DNA of 64,000 nucleotides from Actinopolymorpha pittospori (GTDB taxonomy: Bacteria > Actinomycetota > Actinomycetes > Propionibacteriales > Actinopolymorphaceae): NCBI RefSeq assembly GCF_014873875.1, contig NZ_JADBEM010000001.1, positions 4,774,001-4,838,000 on the forward strand, given 5' to 3'. Positions 18,691-26,877 of the stretch are shown here, in pieces. The notes beneath the pieces are model-generated. The model did not search any database. It was not told where the DNA came from and saw only the letters and a program-made list of their open reading frames with translations. Positions within the stretch are counted from its first letter, which is position 1; each line of letters starts with the position of its first letter. The position numbers were made by a program, and so were the translations under genes.

Positions 18691-20067
18691 CTAGGTGGCG
18701 AACAGCAGGGTGAGTCCACCGAGGGTGTAGCCGACCATCACGACCAGCAGGGGCAGTTGCCCGAGCAGCGCCGTACGCCGGGGGAAGAGCGCGACGGCAC
18801 GGTCGTGCGCGGCGACCACTCCGATGACGTGCCCGAGGACGACGGCGCCGGCCTTGATCGCCGCGACAGCCGGTGGCGAGTCGGCGATCCACGGGTCGAC
18901 CGCGCGGCCGGACAGGCCGAGCAGGTTGGCGCCGTTGGCGAGCGGATCCGACAGCAGGATGAACGTGTTCTGCCCCTCCAGCACCAGCAGCGTGAAGTAG
19001 TGGGCGATCAGGTAACCCAGCACGATCGGCACGACGGAGGCCGCGAGACGACGCGGTAGTTCTCGGGTACCGGGCCCGCCCGCGAGGCCGCCGGAGAGCA
19101 CCGAGGCGAGGGTGAACGAGCCCGCGACCACGAGGACGAAGCCGGTCAGGGCCGCCGTCCCGAGGAGCACCTCGGGCAGTCCGGAGCCCTGCACGAAGCC
19201 GACCCAGCCGACGCTCTGGGAGAAGCCGTCGAACGCGGTAGATCCGAGCAGGACGGCGACGACGGCGACGAAGCCCGGTCCGGGTCGCAAGCTCGCCAGG
19301 TGCCGGAGTGGGCTACGCAGGACCAGCCGGCCGTCGGACGGGCGCCGGGCGAGGGGGGACAGGTGCCCGAAGACCTGGGAGTAGACCTCGAACGGATCGC
19401 CGCGGTCGAAGAACCTGGACCCGTAGACCAGCGCCCCCATCAGCATGACGACGGCGTACACCGCGAACCACACCCGGATGATGGGCAGGGTGGTGTTCTC
19501 GGGCGCGACGAGCTCCAGCCAGACGAAGGCGAACAGCCCGAGCGCGGCGGGCCAGTACCCAAGCCCCGGAGGAAGTGGAAGCAGCCCTTCCTCGGGTCGG
19601 GTTCGTAGCGCTCTGGTGAGCAGGAGGTGCAGGGTGCGCAGCGGGTTGAGCAGCGGCCAGATCGGCCCGAGGACCGCCGAGACCAGCGGCATCCCGACCC
19701 AGAACAACACGTAGACGACGCCGAACGTGGGGTTGACCAGCAGGTCGGGGCCGAGGACGGCGCTCACCAGCACGTACGCCGTGGCGGCCAGGCCGAGCAG
19801 CCGCAGCCCGATCCGGGTCGCCCTCGCGTCCACGACGCGGGTCACACCCGCGGGCAACGCGACGCCGCGCTCCTGGTCCTTGAGGTGCGGCGTCCGCCAG
19901 GCCCAGGCGAGGATCGCGAAGGACACGAGGAGCGCGACGACGGCGCCCACCAGGGCCAGGGAGAACGGCACCGGCAGGTCGCCGCGCCCGCCGATACCGT
20001 GCGCGAGAACGACCACGTCCGTTGGCGGCGTGACTCCGGTGGTAGCGGCGGACGCGCGGACGCTCAC
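18691..20067 (-). CDS. Polytopic membrane protein of unknown function
   Basis: 458 residues from GTG 20067, which overlaps the stop of the lipoprotein gene (GTGA). About ten to eleven hydrophobic helices are visible from residue 35 to the end. The N-terminus has AHGIGGRGDLPVP before the first helix, and a charged cytoplasmic loop (SRFFDRGDPFEVYSQVFG) lies in the middle. I recognise it as a conserved actinobacterial membrane protein but not a named transporter. Coupling to a cupredoxin-like lipoprotein suggests a redox or metal-related partner role, which is inference. Confidence 0.75.
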   Translation of the reverse strand: MSVRASAATTGVTPPTDVVVLAHGIGGRGDLPVPFSLALVGAVVALLVSFAILAWAWRTPHLKDQERGVALPAGVTRVVDARATRIGLRLLGLAATAYVLVSAVLGPDLLVNPTFGVVYVLFWVGMPLVSAVLGPIWPLLNPLRTLHLLLTRALRTRPEEGLLPLPPGLGYWPAALGLFAFVWLELVAPENTTLPIIRVWFAVYAVVMLMGALVYGSRFFDRGDPFEVYSQVFGHLSPLARRPSDGRLVLRSPLRHLASLRPGPGFVAVVAVLLGSTAFDGFSQSVGWVGFVQGSGLPEVLLGTAALTGFVLVVAGSFTLASVLSGGLAGGPGTRELPRRLAASVVPIVLGYLIAHYFTLLVLEGQNTFILLSDPLANGANLLGLSGRAVDPWIADSPPAVAAIKAGAVVLGHVIGVVAAHDRAVALFPRRTALLGQLPLLVVMVGYTLGGLTLLFAT

Positions 20068-20543
20068 GGCTGGACGACGAGTTCGTAGACCAACTTGTCG
20101 GTCTCGTGGGTCTCGATCTCGAAGCGGCCGGTGGTGTCGGCGACGAACTCCAGGCTGGCCGGGGTTCCGGCGCTGACCTCGACCTCCTTGTCGTACCCGT
20201 GCACGTGGATGGCGTCGGCGGCGTCACTGGTGACCTGGATCCGGACCGTGCTGCCGCGCGGGACGACGGCGCGCTCGGCGTTCGGGGACACCTTTCCGTC
20301 GGCGATGGTCACGCTGAGCACCGTGGCGGCCGGTGACGCGGCGCTCTCCTCGGCGTCCGGGGACCCGGTTGGTGTGTCGGCCGGTCCAGGGCTCGCCGGC
20401 CCCGTTGTCCCGGTCGCGGTGGCGTCCGCGCGGTCGGTGCCGGGGCCGGTCCCGTCTCCGCTCGCACAGCCGGCGAGCAGGCCGGCGGTGAGCAGGATGG
20501 AACCGACGGCGACCGAGAGGGCACGACGGCTGGAGGCGGGCAT
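20064..20543 (-). CDS. Lipoprotein with cupredoxin-like domain
   Basis: 159 residues from ATG 20543 (GGAGG ribosome site eleven bases upstream); an in-frame ATG at 20657 would precede the signal peptide with 38 unrelated residues. The signal ends in a lipobox LLAG-Cys26. A Gly/Thr/Pro-rich linker runs to about residue 70, then a cupredoxin-like fold: VVPRGSTVRIQVTSDAADAIHVHGYD, and a C-terminal GRFEIETHETDKLVYELVV. The two His residues at IHVHGY and one at ETHE sit where copper ligands occur, but a Cys ligand is absent, so metal binding is uncertain. It is the first gene of a two-gene operon. Confidence 0.8.
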   Translation of the reverse strand: MPASSRRALSVAVGSILLTAGLLAGCASGDGTGPGTDRADATATGTTGPASPGPADTPTGSPDAEESAASPAATVLSVTIADGKVSPNAERAVVPRGSTVRIQVTSDAADAIHVHGYDKEVEVSAGTPASLEFVADTTGRFEIETHETDKLVYELVVQP

Positions 20544-20698
20544 GAGGGACGGACCTCCGCGGGGAATGTACGAAGTGTCGGAGCGATTACGGTACGCGGA
20601 GTCCTTCCCGCCTTCGACGACTGCCCCGGCGAGTGCCCGGGTCTCGGGCCCGGCCACGTGTCACGATGAAGGGCGTTTCACTATGCGGAGGTGGGCCC

Positions 20699-22132
20699 AT
20701 GCCGGACCGGCTGAACGCGCTGGACCTTTCGTTCCTCTACCTGGAGGAGCCGACGACCCCGATGCACGTGGGCAGCGTCGGTGTCTTCGAGACGCCCGAC
20801 GGAGGATTCGGGTTCGACGCGCTGCTCACGCTCGTCCGCGAACGCCTGGCCTACGTCCCCCGCTACCGCCAGCGCATCCGCTGGGTGCCGGGCAACCTCG
20901 CCAGCCCGGTCTGGGTGGACGACGAGGACTTCGACATCACCTACCACGTACGCCGGTCCGCGGTGCCGCGGCCGGGGACGCCCGACCAGTTGCGCGAGTT
21001 GGTGGCCCGCCTGATGAGCCGACCGTTGGACCGCGAGCGGCCGCTGTGGGAGATGTACCTCGTCGAGGGTCTGGAAGGTAACCGCTTCGCCCTGGTGTCC
21101 AAGACCCACCAGGCCGTCATCGACGGCATCTCCGCCGTCGACATCGGCCAGGTGGTGCTCGACCCGTCGCCGAAGCCGCCGGAGGCGCCGGCGGACAACT
21201 GGGTGCCGGCACCGGAGCCGACCTCCCTCGAACTGCTCGCGGGCGCGGTCGCCTCGGCGGTGTCCCGACCGAGCTACCTGGTCGACGCGGCCCGCCGGAC
21301 CGTCGCCGACCTGCCGCTGGCCGGCGGCCGGCTCGTCCGCGCCGTGGGCACCGCCACCGGCAGCCTCGTGACGGCCCTCAGCACCGCCGCCTGGCCGGCG
21401 CCCGGCAGCCCGCTCAACGTGCCGATCGGGGCCCAGCGCAGGTTCGCCACCGTCGTCACCTCGCTGGAGGACTACCGCGAGGTGCGGGCGCGCCACGGAG
21501 GTGACGTGAACGACGTCGTCCTCGCGACGATCGCCGGGGCCCTGCGCGCCTGGCTGTTCACGCGGGGAGCGCGGGTAACCGCGACCACGTCGGTGCGGGC
21601 ACTGGTCCCGGTGAGCGTCCTGACCGGCGAGGGGGAGAGCCGGGTCGCCGAGTACATCGTGGACCTTCCAGTCGGCGAGGGCAGTCCGGCCATGCGGCTC
21701 CATCAGGTGTCCTACGCCATGAAAGCCCACCAGGAAACCGGCCGTGCGGTCCGCGCCCGCGCGCTCGCGGGCATGGCGGGATTCGCGCCGCCCACTCTGC
21801 ACGCCATGGGCGCCCGGGTCGCGAGCTCGCTGTCCCGGCGTATCTTCAACCTGGTGGTCACGAATGTCCCAGGTCCCCAGAGCCCGCTCTACGTCGCGGG
21901 TAACCCGATGGTGGAGACCTATCCGGTCGTTCCGCTCGCGAAGGGGCAGGCCCTCGCCATCGGGCTCACTTCCTACAACGGCACGGTGTGCTTCGGCTTG
22001 AACGCGGATCGTGACGCGATGTCCGACCTCGACGTTCTCGCGCAGTGCGTTCCGGATGCCCTGGCTGAGCTGGTCGACACGGTTGAGCCCGCGCCAATGC
22101 GGCCCGAGCGTCGTCGGGGAGGGGCACACTGA
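20699..22132 (+). CDS. WS/DGAT-family acyltransferase with altered catalytic motif
   Basis: 477 residues from ATG 20699 with GGAGGTGG upstream. The opening MPDRLNALDLSFLYLEEPTTPMHVG and the PLDRERPLWEMYLVEGL segment are typical of wax-ester synthase/diacylglycerol acyltransferases. The active-site motif HHxxxDG appears as HQAVIDG (His137 to Gly143): the second His, the usual catalytic base, is Gln138. The second family block NDVVLATIAGALRAWL and the final VVTNVPGPQSPLYVAG are intact. Activity with fatty alcohol or diacylglycerol is therefore uncertain. The gene precedes a patatin lipase by 35 bases, which suggests lipid turnover. Confidence 0.87.
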   Translation: MPDRLNALDLSFLYLEEPTTPMHVGSVGVFETPDGGFGFDALLTLVRERLAYVPRYRQRIRWVPGNLASPVWVDDEDFDITYHVRRSAVPRPGTPDQLRELVARLMSRPLDRERPLWEMYLVEGLEGNRFALVSKTHQAVIDGISAVDIGQVVLDPSPKPPEAPADNWVPAPEPTSLELLAGAVASAVSRPSYLVDAARRTVADLPLAGGRLVRAVGTATGSLVTALSTAAWPAPGSPLNVPIGAQRRFATVVTSLEDYREVRARHGGDVNDVVLATIAGALRAWLFTRGARVTATTSVRALVPVSVLTGEGESRVAEYIVDLPVGEGSPAMRLHQVSYAMKAHQETGRAVRARALAGMAGFAPPTLHAMGARVASSLSRRIFNLVVTNVPGPQSPLYVAGNPMVETYPVVPLAKGQALAIGLTSYNGTVCFGLNADRDAMSDLDVLAQCVPDALAELVDTVEPAPMRPERRRGGAH

Positions 22133-22167
22133 GATGAGGACTCTGAGCCAATGGTGAGGAGGACGCC

Positions 22168-23202
22168 ATGAGTGGCCCACGACGCGGCTTGGTACTCGGT
22201 GCCGGCGGTGTCCTGGGAGCGGCCTGGACGGTTGGCGCGCTGTGCGCACTCGAAGACGAAATCGGCCTGGATGCCACGAAGGTGGATCTCCTCCTCGGCA
22301 CATCGGCCGGCTCGGTGGTGGCCGCGCTTCTGGCCGCGGGTGTCACTCCGGACGAACAACGAGCCCACCAGCGGGGCGAGGTGCTCGATGGGAGCATTCT
22401 CGCCGACATCCACTTCGACTACGCCCTGGGCGGCCGTCCGCCCGCCCCATGGCCAGGTGTCGGCTCCGCTCGGCTGCTCGCCGCCGTGGTGCGTGACCGC
22501 CGGCTCCTGAGCGCTCCGGTGGTGCTCGCGGGCCTCGTCCCCCGCGGCCGCGGATCGGTGAACGCCCTCGTGGAGCTGATCAACGCGATCGTCCCGCAAT
22601 GGCCCAAACGTCCCGATCTGCACGCGGTCGCGATGGACTACCACGCCGGTCAGCGGGTGAGCCTGAACGCTGGGGCAGGGTCTCCGTCCCTTCCGGCGGT
22701 GGCGGTCGCCGCGTCCTGCGCCATTCCGGGCTGGTTCGCGCCGGTGGAGATCGACGGTCGCGTCTACGTCGACGGTGGCACCTCCTCGATCGCCTCCGCC
22801 GACCTGGCGGCCGGGCACCACCTCGACGAGGTCTACGTCCTCGCGCCGCTCGCGTGGATGGCCACCCCCCAATCGATGAGCCCGTCGCTGTGGATGCTGC
22901 AGCACTGGCGCCGTTCGTTGACGCGCCAGCTCAACCGCGAGGTCGAGCAGTTGCGGGCCGACGGCACCAAGGTCACGGTGATCGCGCCCTCGGGCGAGGA
23001 CCTCGTGGCGCTCGGCACCAACCCGATGGACGAACACCGTCGGCTCGAAGTCCTCGAGACCTCGCTGCGGACCAGTCGCGCCACGATGCGGGGGATGCGT
23101 CGCAAGCGGGTCGGTCACGGAGGTAACCGCGCCGTCCGGAATCATCAGGCCGTGCCGCGCCATGCCGGGGTGTCCGAAAGTCGCCGGCGGGGTCGTGGCT
23201 AG
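22168..23202 (+). CDS. Patatin-like phospholipase
   Basis: 344 residues, ATG 22168 after GAGGAGG. The oxyanion loop GAGGVLG is at 11-17, the nucleophile elbow G44-T-Ser46-A-G48, and the catalytic Asp lies in VYVDGGTSS, giving the Ser-Asp dyad of patatins. Bacterial patatins hydrolyse phospholipids or acylglycerols. There is no signal peptide, so it should be cytoplasmic or membrane-peripheral. The C-terminal tail is basic. It lies 35 bases downstream of the acyltransferase, probably in one transcript. Confidence 0.9.
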   Translation: MSGPRRGLVLGAGGVLGAAWTVGALCALEDEIGLDATKVDLLLGTSAGSVVAALLAAGVTPDEQRAHQRGEVLDGSILADIHFDYALGGRPPAPWPGVGSARLLAAVVRDRRLLSAPVVLAGLVPRGRGSVNALVELINAIVPQWPKRPDLHAVAMDYHAGQRVSLNAGAGSPSLPAVAVAASCAIPGWFAPVEIDGRVYVDGGTSSIASADLAAGHHLDEVYVLAPLAWMATPQSMSPSLWMLQHWRRSLTRQLNREVEQLRADGTKVTVIAPSGEDLVALGTNPMDEHRRLEVLETSLRTSRATMRGMRRKRVGHGGNRAVRNHQAVPRHAGVSESRRRGRG

Positions 23203-23252
23203 GTTCTGATCAGACAGGACCCGACAGCCGCTCATGCGACGAAGGGCACGGA

Positions 23253-23744
23253 ATGCGGGTATATCTCGGGATCACACTGACCGAGTTGGCGAGTGCGGTC
23301 GCACAGGGCGGCTTCGGTCCGCCGCCGCTCCTCGCGTACGCGGTCACGCCGTCGTTGCGTGAGTGGTACGCCGAGGGCGACCAGGAGGAGCTCGAGTACG
23401 CCGCCACCTCCGATGCGTCCCGGGAGTCCCTGCGGCACCTGTCCTTCGACACCAACGCTCCGCGCCGCCGGGTCGTGGTGGCCGCCGACGCACCCGATGG
23501 TCTGGTCCTCCCCGACGCGTCCGTCGGCCGCTCCGTCGTCGTGGTCCAGGCCGCGCTGCCGATGGACAAGGTGGCCGCCGTGCACGTCGACGAACCCGAG
23601 GCCGCGCAGGTCGTGGCCGCCGCCGCCGACGTCGTCGGCAAGGCCGACGCGGGCGAGGACGACGCGGAGTTCACCGTCGACGAGGCATTGGGACACGAAC
23701 TGCTGTGGTACGCCCGGCAGGAGATTCCCGACCTGTTCGCCTAG
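23253..23744 (+). CDS. Conserved actinobacterial hypothetical protein (DUF6912-like)
   Basis: 163 residues, ATG 23253 with AAGGG upstream. The opening MRVYLGITLTELASAVAQGG and the central RRVVVAADAP and VQAALPMDKVAAVHVDEPEA segments match a small actinobacterial family annotated DUF6912. The C-terminus ends GHELLWYARQEIPDLF. No signal, membrane segment or catalytic motif can be seen. It is 50 bases downstream of the patatin gene on the same strand. Confidence 0.75.
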   Translation: MRVYLGITLTELASAVAQGGFGPPPLLAYAVTPSLREWYAEGDQEELEYAATSDASRESLRHLSFDTNAPRRRVVVAADAPDGLVLPDASVGRSVVVVQAALPMDKVAAVHVDEPEAAQVVAAAADVVGKADAGEDDAEFTVDEALGHELLWYARQEIPDLFA

Positions 23745-23806
23745 GCCGCCTCGCGCGGGAGAGCTCGGCTGGCGTGGGGGAGTGGTGCCAGAGCGGTGCG
23801 CGAACC

Positions 23807-24508
23807 TCAGTCCTCGGTCGGAGGGCTGGTGTCGCTGGAGTCGGTGTCGGCGGCCGCCGCGGCCTTGACCACGGCCTCCAGCTTCGACCGGGCGCCGAGC
23901 TTTTCCAGGACCTTCCGGACATGGCTGCGGACAGTCGGATAAGCGATGTTCAACCGGGAGGAGATCTCCCGGTTGTCCAGCCCCTTCGACATCATGTCGA
24001 GGATCTCGCGTTCGCGCGTGGTCAGACTCTCCAGCGCCTGTGCGCGGTCGGAGCGTTGGCGGGTGACCTCCCGGCTCCTGGACAGCAGCTCGTGCAGCCT
24101 CGACGCCGGGATGAGCATCTCGCCGGCCGCCGCCCGGACGACGGCCTCGACGATCTCCTGGCCGGTGGCCGTCTTGATGAGGTAGCCGGAGGCACCGGCC
24201 TCGATGGCCGCGATCATCGCCTGGTCACTGTCGTCGGCACTGACGAACACCACGGCGACCTCTGGTTGGATCTCGCGGATTCCGGCGGCCACGTCGACGC
24301 CGTTGCCGTCGGGCAGCCAGAAGTCGAGCACCGCGACGTCGATCTGCTGCTCGCCCGCGGCGCGGACCGCGTCCGCGACCGTGGCCGCCCAGCCCTGTAC
24401 CTCGAGGTCTGGATGTTCGTTGAGGAGTGCGCTCAGCCCTTCCGCCACCACCGCGTGGTCCTCGACGACGAGAACCCGGATCGTGCCGGAGCCCGGCTCT
24501 GTGCTCAC
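23807..24508 (-). CDS. NarL/FixJ-family response regulator
   Basis: 233 residues from GTG 24508, overlapping the kinase stop (GTGA). The receiver domain has the acidic pair E16-D17, phospho-acceptor Asp62 (VAVLDFWLPDGNG), a Ser at the switch position (VFVSADDSD) and Lys in YLIKTA. The LuxR-type helix-turn-helix (residues about 165-225) begins LTTREREILDMMSKGLDNREISSRL. Direct overlap with the REC-PAS-PAS kinase gene marks the pair as cognate. It is the last gene of the long minus-strand run that starts with gtrA, so it may control that run or another surface function. Confidence 0.93.
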   Translation of the reverse strand: MSTEPGSGTIRVLVVEDHAVVAEGLSALLNEHPDLEVQGWAATVADAVRAAGEQQIDVAVLDFWLPDGNGVDVAAGIREIQPEVAVVFVSADDSDQAMIAAIEAGASGYLIKTATGQEIVEAVVRAAAGEMLIPASRLHELLSRSREVTRQRSDRAQALESLTTREREILDMMSKGLDNREISSRLNIAYPTVRSHVRKVLEKLGARSKLEAVVKAAAAADTDSSDTSPPTED

Positions 24509-26415
24509 TGATTCCCTCCGGTCAGGCCCGCCTCGCGCGGGACCCAGAACTCCACGGTAGTCCCGGCTCCGGGGGCACTTTCCACTCGGCACCACCCGCC
24601 GGCGATCTCCGCCCGGTCGCGCATGAGGGTTAGTCCGAGATGCCCCGCTCTGGCCTCGGCCTCGAGCGGGTTGTAGCCCACACCGTTGTCGTTGATCTCC
24701 ACCAGCACCCCGTCGTCGACCCCGCTGAACCGCACCCGCAGATCCGTCGCCTGCGCGTGTTTGCGTACGTTCATCAACGCCTCCTGGGTGATCCGGTAGA
24801 TGAGTACGCGCGCCTCCGGCGGGGGCTCCTCCTCCAGCTGGTTGTCCAGGTACGACACGAGGCGTGTGTCCGCCCGCAACTGTTCGATGTAGACGTTCAC
24901 GGCCGCGACCAGGCCCTCGTTCTCCAACGCCGGTGGGCGGAAGTCGAAGATCATCCGGCGGAGCCGATCCGCGGCGAGCCGGACGGTTTCCTCCAGCTTG
25001 TCCAGGACCCGCAGGTCGTCGGGGTCTCGTAGCCTGCGTCGCAGTTGTTGCAGTCGCAGGGCCGCCGCGGTGATGACCTGCAGGCTGTCGTCGTGGATGC
25101 CGGCGGCGATCCGGAGCCGTTCCCGCTCCTGGGCGCCCACCAGGTCGACCAGAACGTGCCGACGCTCCTGGCCGGCGGCCCGGAGCGCCTCGACGCTGCG
25201 TTCGAGGACCGCGCGTGAACCGACGGACTCGGTCATGTCGCGGATCGAGAGGATGACCCGCGGTCCCTCCTCGGTCCGGATCCAGCCGATGCTCACGTCC
25301 ACCGGGAAGTCGGTGCCGTCGCGTCTCCGGCCGGTGAGTTCCATGCCCTCAGGGGTGGGAGCACCGGGAGCCTCCGGAACCTCGTCGCTCTCGCGTCGGT
25401 AGATCGTGACCGGATGGTCGGGCAGCAGCGTGTCGACCGACTGGTCGAGCAGATCCTCGCGCGGGAACCCGAAGATCTGCTCCGCCGCCCCGTTGACCAG
25501 CCGGATCACGCCGCTGCTGTCGACGATGACCGTGGCGTCCGGCGACGACTCGAACAGCTGCTGGAAGCGGGCCTCGGCGAGGCTGAGGTCGCTGATGTCC
25601 CGTAGGAAGACCGCGACTCCCCGTTGCCCGTGCGACATCGGGCTGGCGGACACCTCGACGGGGAAGGTGCTTCCGTCCTTCCGCCGTCCGGACGCCGTGA
25701 AGTGCGCCTCGGGCTGGTCCTCGTCGGCCTCCCGGCTGAGCAGCCGATGGATCAGCTCGTCCGCGGGTTCGCCGTAGCGAGACGCCGGGACGAGCCGCGT
25801 GATCGGCTCGCCGACGAGCTCCATCCGGCGGTAGCCGAACAGCTGTTGCACGCGGGCGTTGACGGTCTCGATCGTCCCGTCCGGGCCCACGAGGACCGCG
25901 GCCGCGCCCACCCGGTCCAACAACTGGCGGAGCGTGTTGGCGTTCTGCAGGGTTGTCGCGCCGGTCCGCCGCTCGTTCTCCAGGTTGCGGCGCAGCACCT
26001 GGATGCAGTCCCGCGCCAGCGCGACCGAGATGCTGAGCTGCCCCCGCGCGGCCCGGACGATGGCGTCCAGGATCTCCCCGTCCGGAATGCCCTTGACGAG
26101 GTAGCCGGTGGCGCCGGCGGCCAGGACGTCGACCGCGCTGCCCGGATCCTCGTAGGCGGACAGGACGAGGACGGCGGTGTTGGGGCTGCCGTCCTGGATC
26201 GCCCGGATGGTGGCCGGCGCGGTGCCGCCGGGCATCCGCACGTCGAGCACCACGACGTGCGGATGGTCACGCAGAGCGAGGCGTACCGCGTCCGGGTGGC
26301 TGACCGCCTGGCCGGCCAGCTCCAGGTGTGGCTGGCTCGCGATGAGGTCGGCCAGGGCGTCACGGAGCGCGCGGTCGTCGTCGGCGATCACGACACGGAT
26401 CGTCGCGTCAGTCAT
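24505..26415 (-). CDS. Hybrid sensor kinase: receiver-PAS-PAS-HisKA_3-HATPase
   Basis: 636 residues, ATG 26415. Order: a complete receiver at 5-125 (Asp12-14, phospho-acceptor Asp58, Lys108), PAS at about 165-280, PAS at about 282-400, HisKA_3 with His441 (RIAAGIHDDSLQV), and a HATPase with NDNGVGYNP and GHLGLTLMRDRAE. There is no membrane segment, so it senses a cytoplasmic signal. The receiver sits at the N-terminus of a NarX-type kinase, so the protein can both be a phosphorylation target and drive its own NarL-type partner encoded next to it. The start overlaps the previous small gene by eight bases. Confidence 0.92.
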   Translation of the reverse strand: MTDATIRVVIADDDRALRDALADLIASQPHLELAGQAVSHPDAVRLALRDHPHVVVLDVRMPGGTAPATIRAIQDGSPNTAVLVLSAYEDPGSAVDVLAAGATGYLVKGIPDGEILDAIVRAARGQLSISVALARDCIQVLRRNLENERRTGATTLQNANTLRQLLDRVGAAAVLVGPDGTIETVNARVQQLFGYRRMELVGEPITRLVPASRYGEPADELIHRLLSREADEDQPEAHFTASGRRKDGSTFPVEVSASPMSHGQRGVAVFLRDISDLSLAEARFQQLFESSPDATVIVDSSGVIRLVNGAAEQIFGFPREDLLDQSVDTLLPDHPVTIYRRESDEVPEAPGAPTPEGMELTGRRRDGTDFPVDVSIGWIRTEEGPRVILSIRDMTESVGSRAVLERSVEALRAAGQERRHVLVDLVGAQERERLRIAAGIHDDSLQVITAAALRLQQLRRRLRDPDDLRVLDKLEETVRLAADRLRRMIFDFRPPALENEGLVAAVNVYIEQLRADTRLVSYLDNQLEEEPPPEARVLIYRITQEALMNVRKHAQATDLRVRFSGVDDGVLVEINDNGVGYNPLEAEARAGHLGLTLMRDRAEIAGGWCRVESAPGAGTTVEFWVPREAGLTGGNQ

Positions 26416-26851
26416 CGCGCCCTCCGTACTCTGCGATCGCGGCTTGCAGGCCCGAGCTGCCCACCTCCTCGGACAGCCGCCCGGTTACCCACGGTAGTGC
26501 GGCCGAGATCGGCTCGACGAGCAGCCGGTGGTGGCGCTCGTCGAGCCGGTCGCCGGCGGCGACCGCGGCGGCCGCGTCCCACGCGGCTGCCCAGAACGCC
26601 CAGTCGCTGCGGTCGTGGCGGCGGGCGACATCCATGGCGTCCCGGCGGGCCTGCACGGCGGCGTCGAGGACCGCGCGGCGCTCCGTGGATGTCGTCGCCG
26701 CTCCGATGGCGTTCCAGGCTCGCGCCCGGACCTGGCCCGACTGCTGCCTCCACCTCGCGACCACGGTGTCGATCTGCGCCCCGTCGAGGCGGTTGAGGTG
26801 GGAGATCAGGTGAAGAACACCGCGTGTGTTGGGTCCGAAGACGTCGGTCAT
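26408..26851 (-). CDS. Small hypothetical protein upstream of the hybrid kinase
   Basis: 147 residues, ATG 26851. It is mostly helical by composition (Ala 20 percent or more) with repeated Trp-Ala segments (WAFWAAAWDAAAAVAAGD); no signal or membrane segment. I do not recognise the family. It overlaps the kinase start by eight bases and is 26 bases downstream of the Ig-like repeat gene, so it is probably co-expressed with both and may be a kinase accessory protein, which is a guess from position. Confidence 0.7.
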   Translation of the reverse strand: MTDVFGPNTRGVLHLISHLNRLDGAQIDTVVARWRQQSGQVRARAWNAIGAATTSTERRAVLDAAVQARRDAMDVARRHDRSDWAFWAAAWDAAAAVAAGDRLDERHHRLLVEPISAALPWVTGRLSEEVGSSGLQAAIAEYGGRDD

Positions 26852-26877
26852 GCCGACGCACCCCCTCTGCGCACGGC

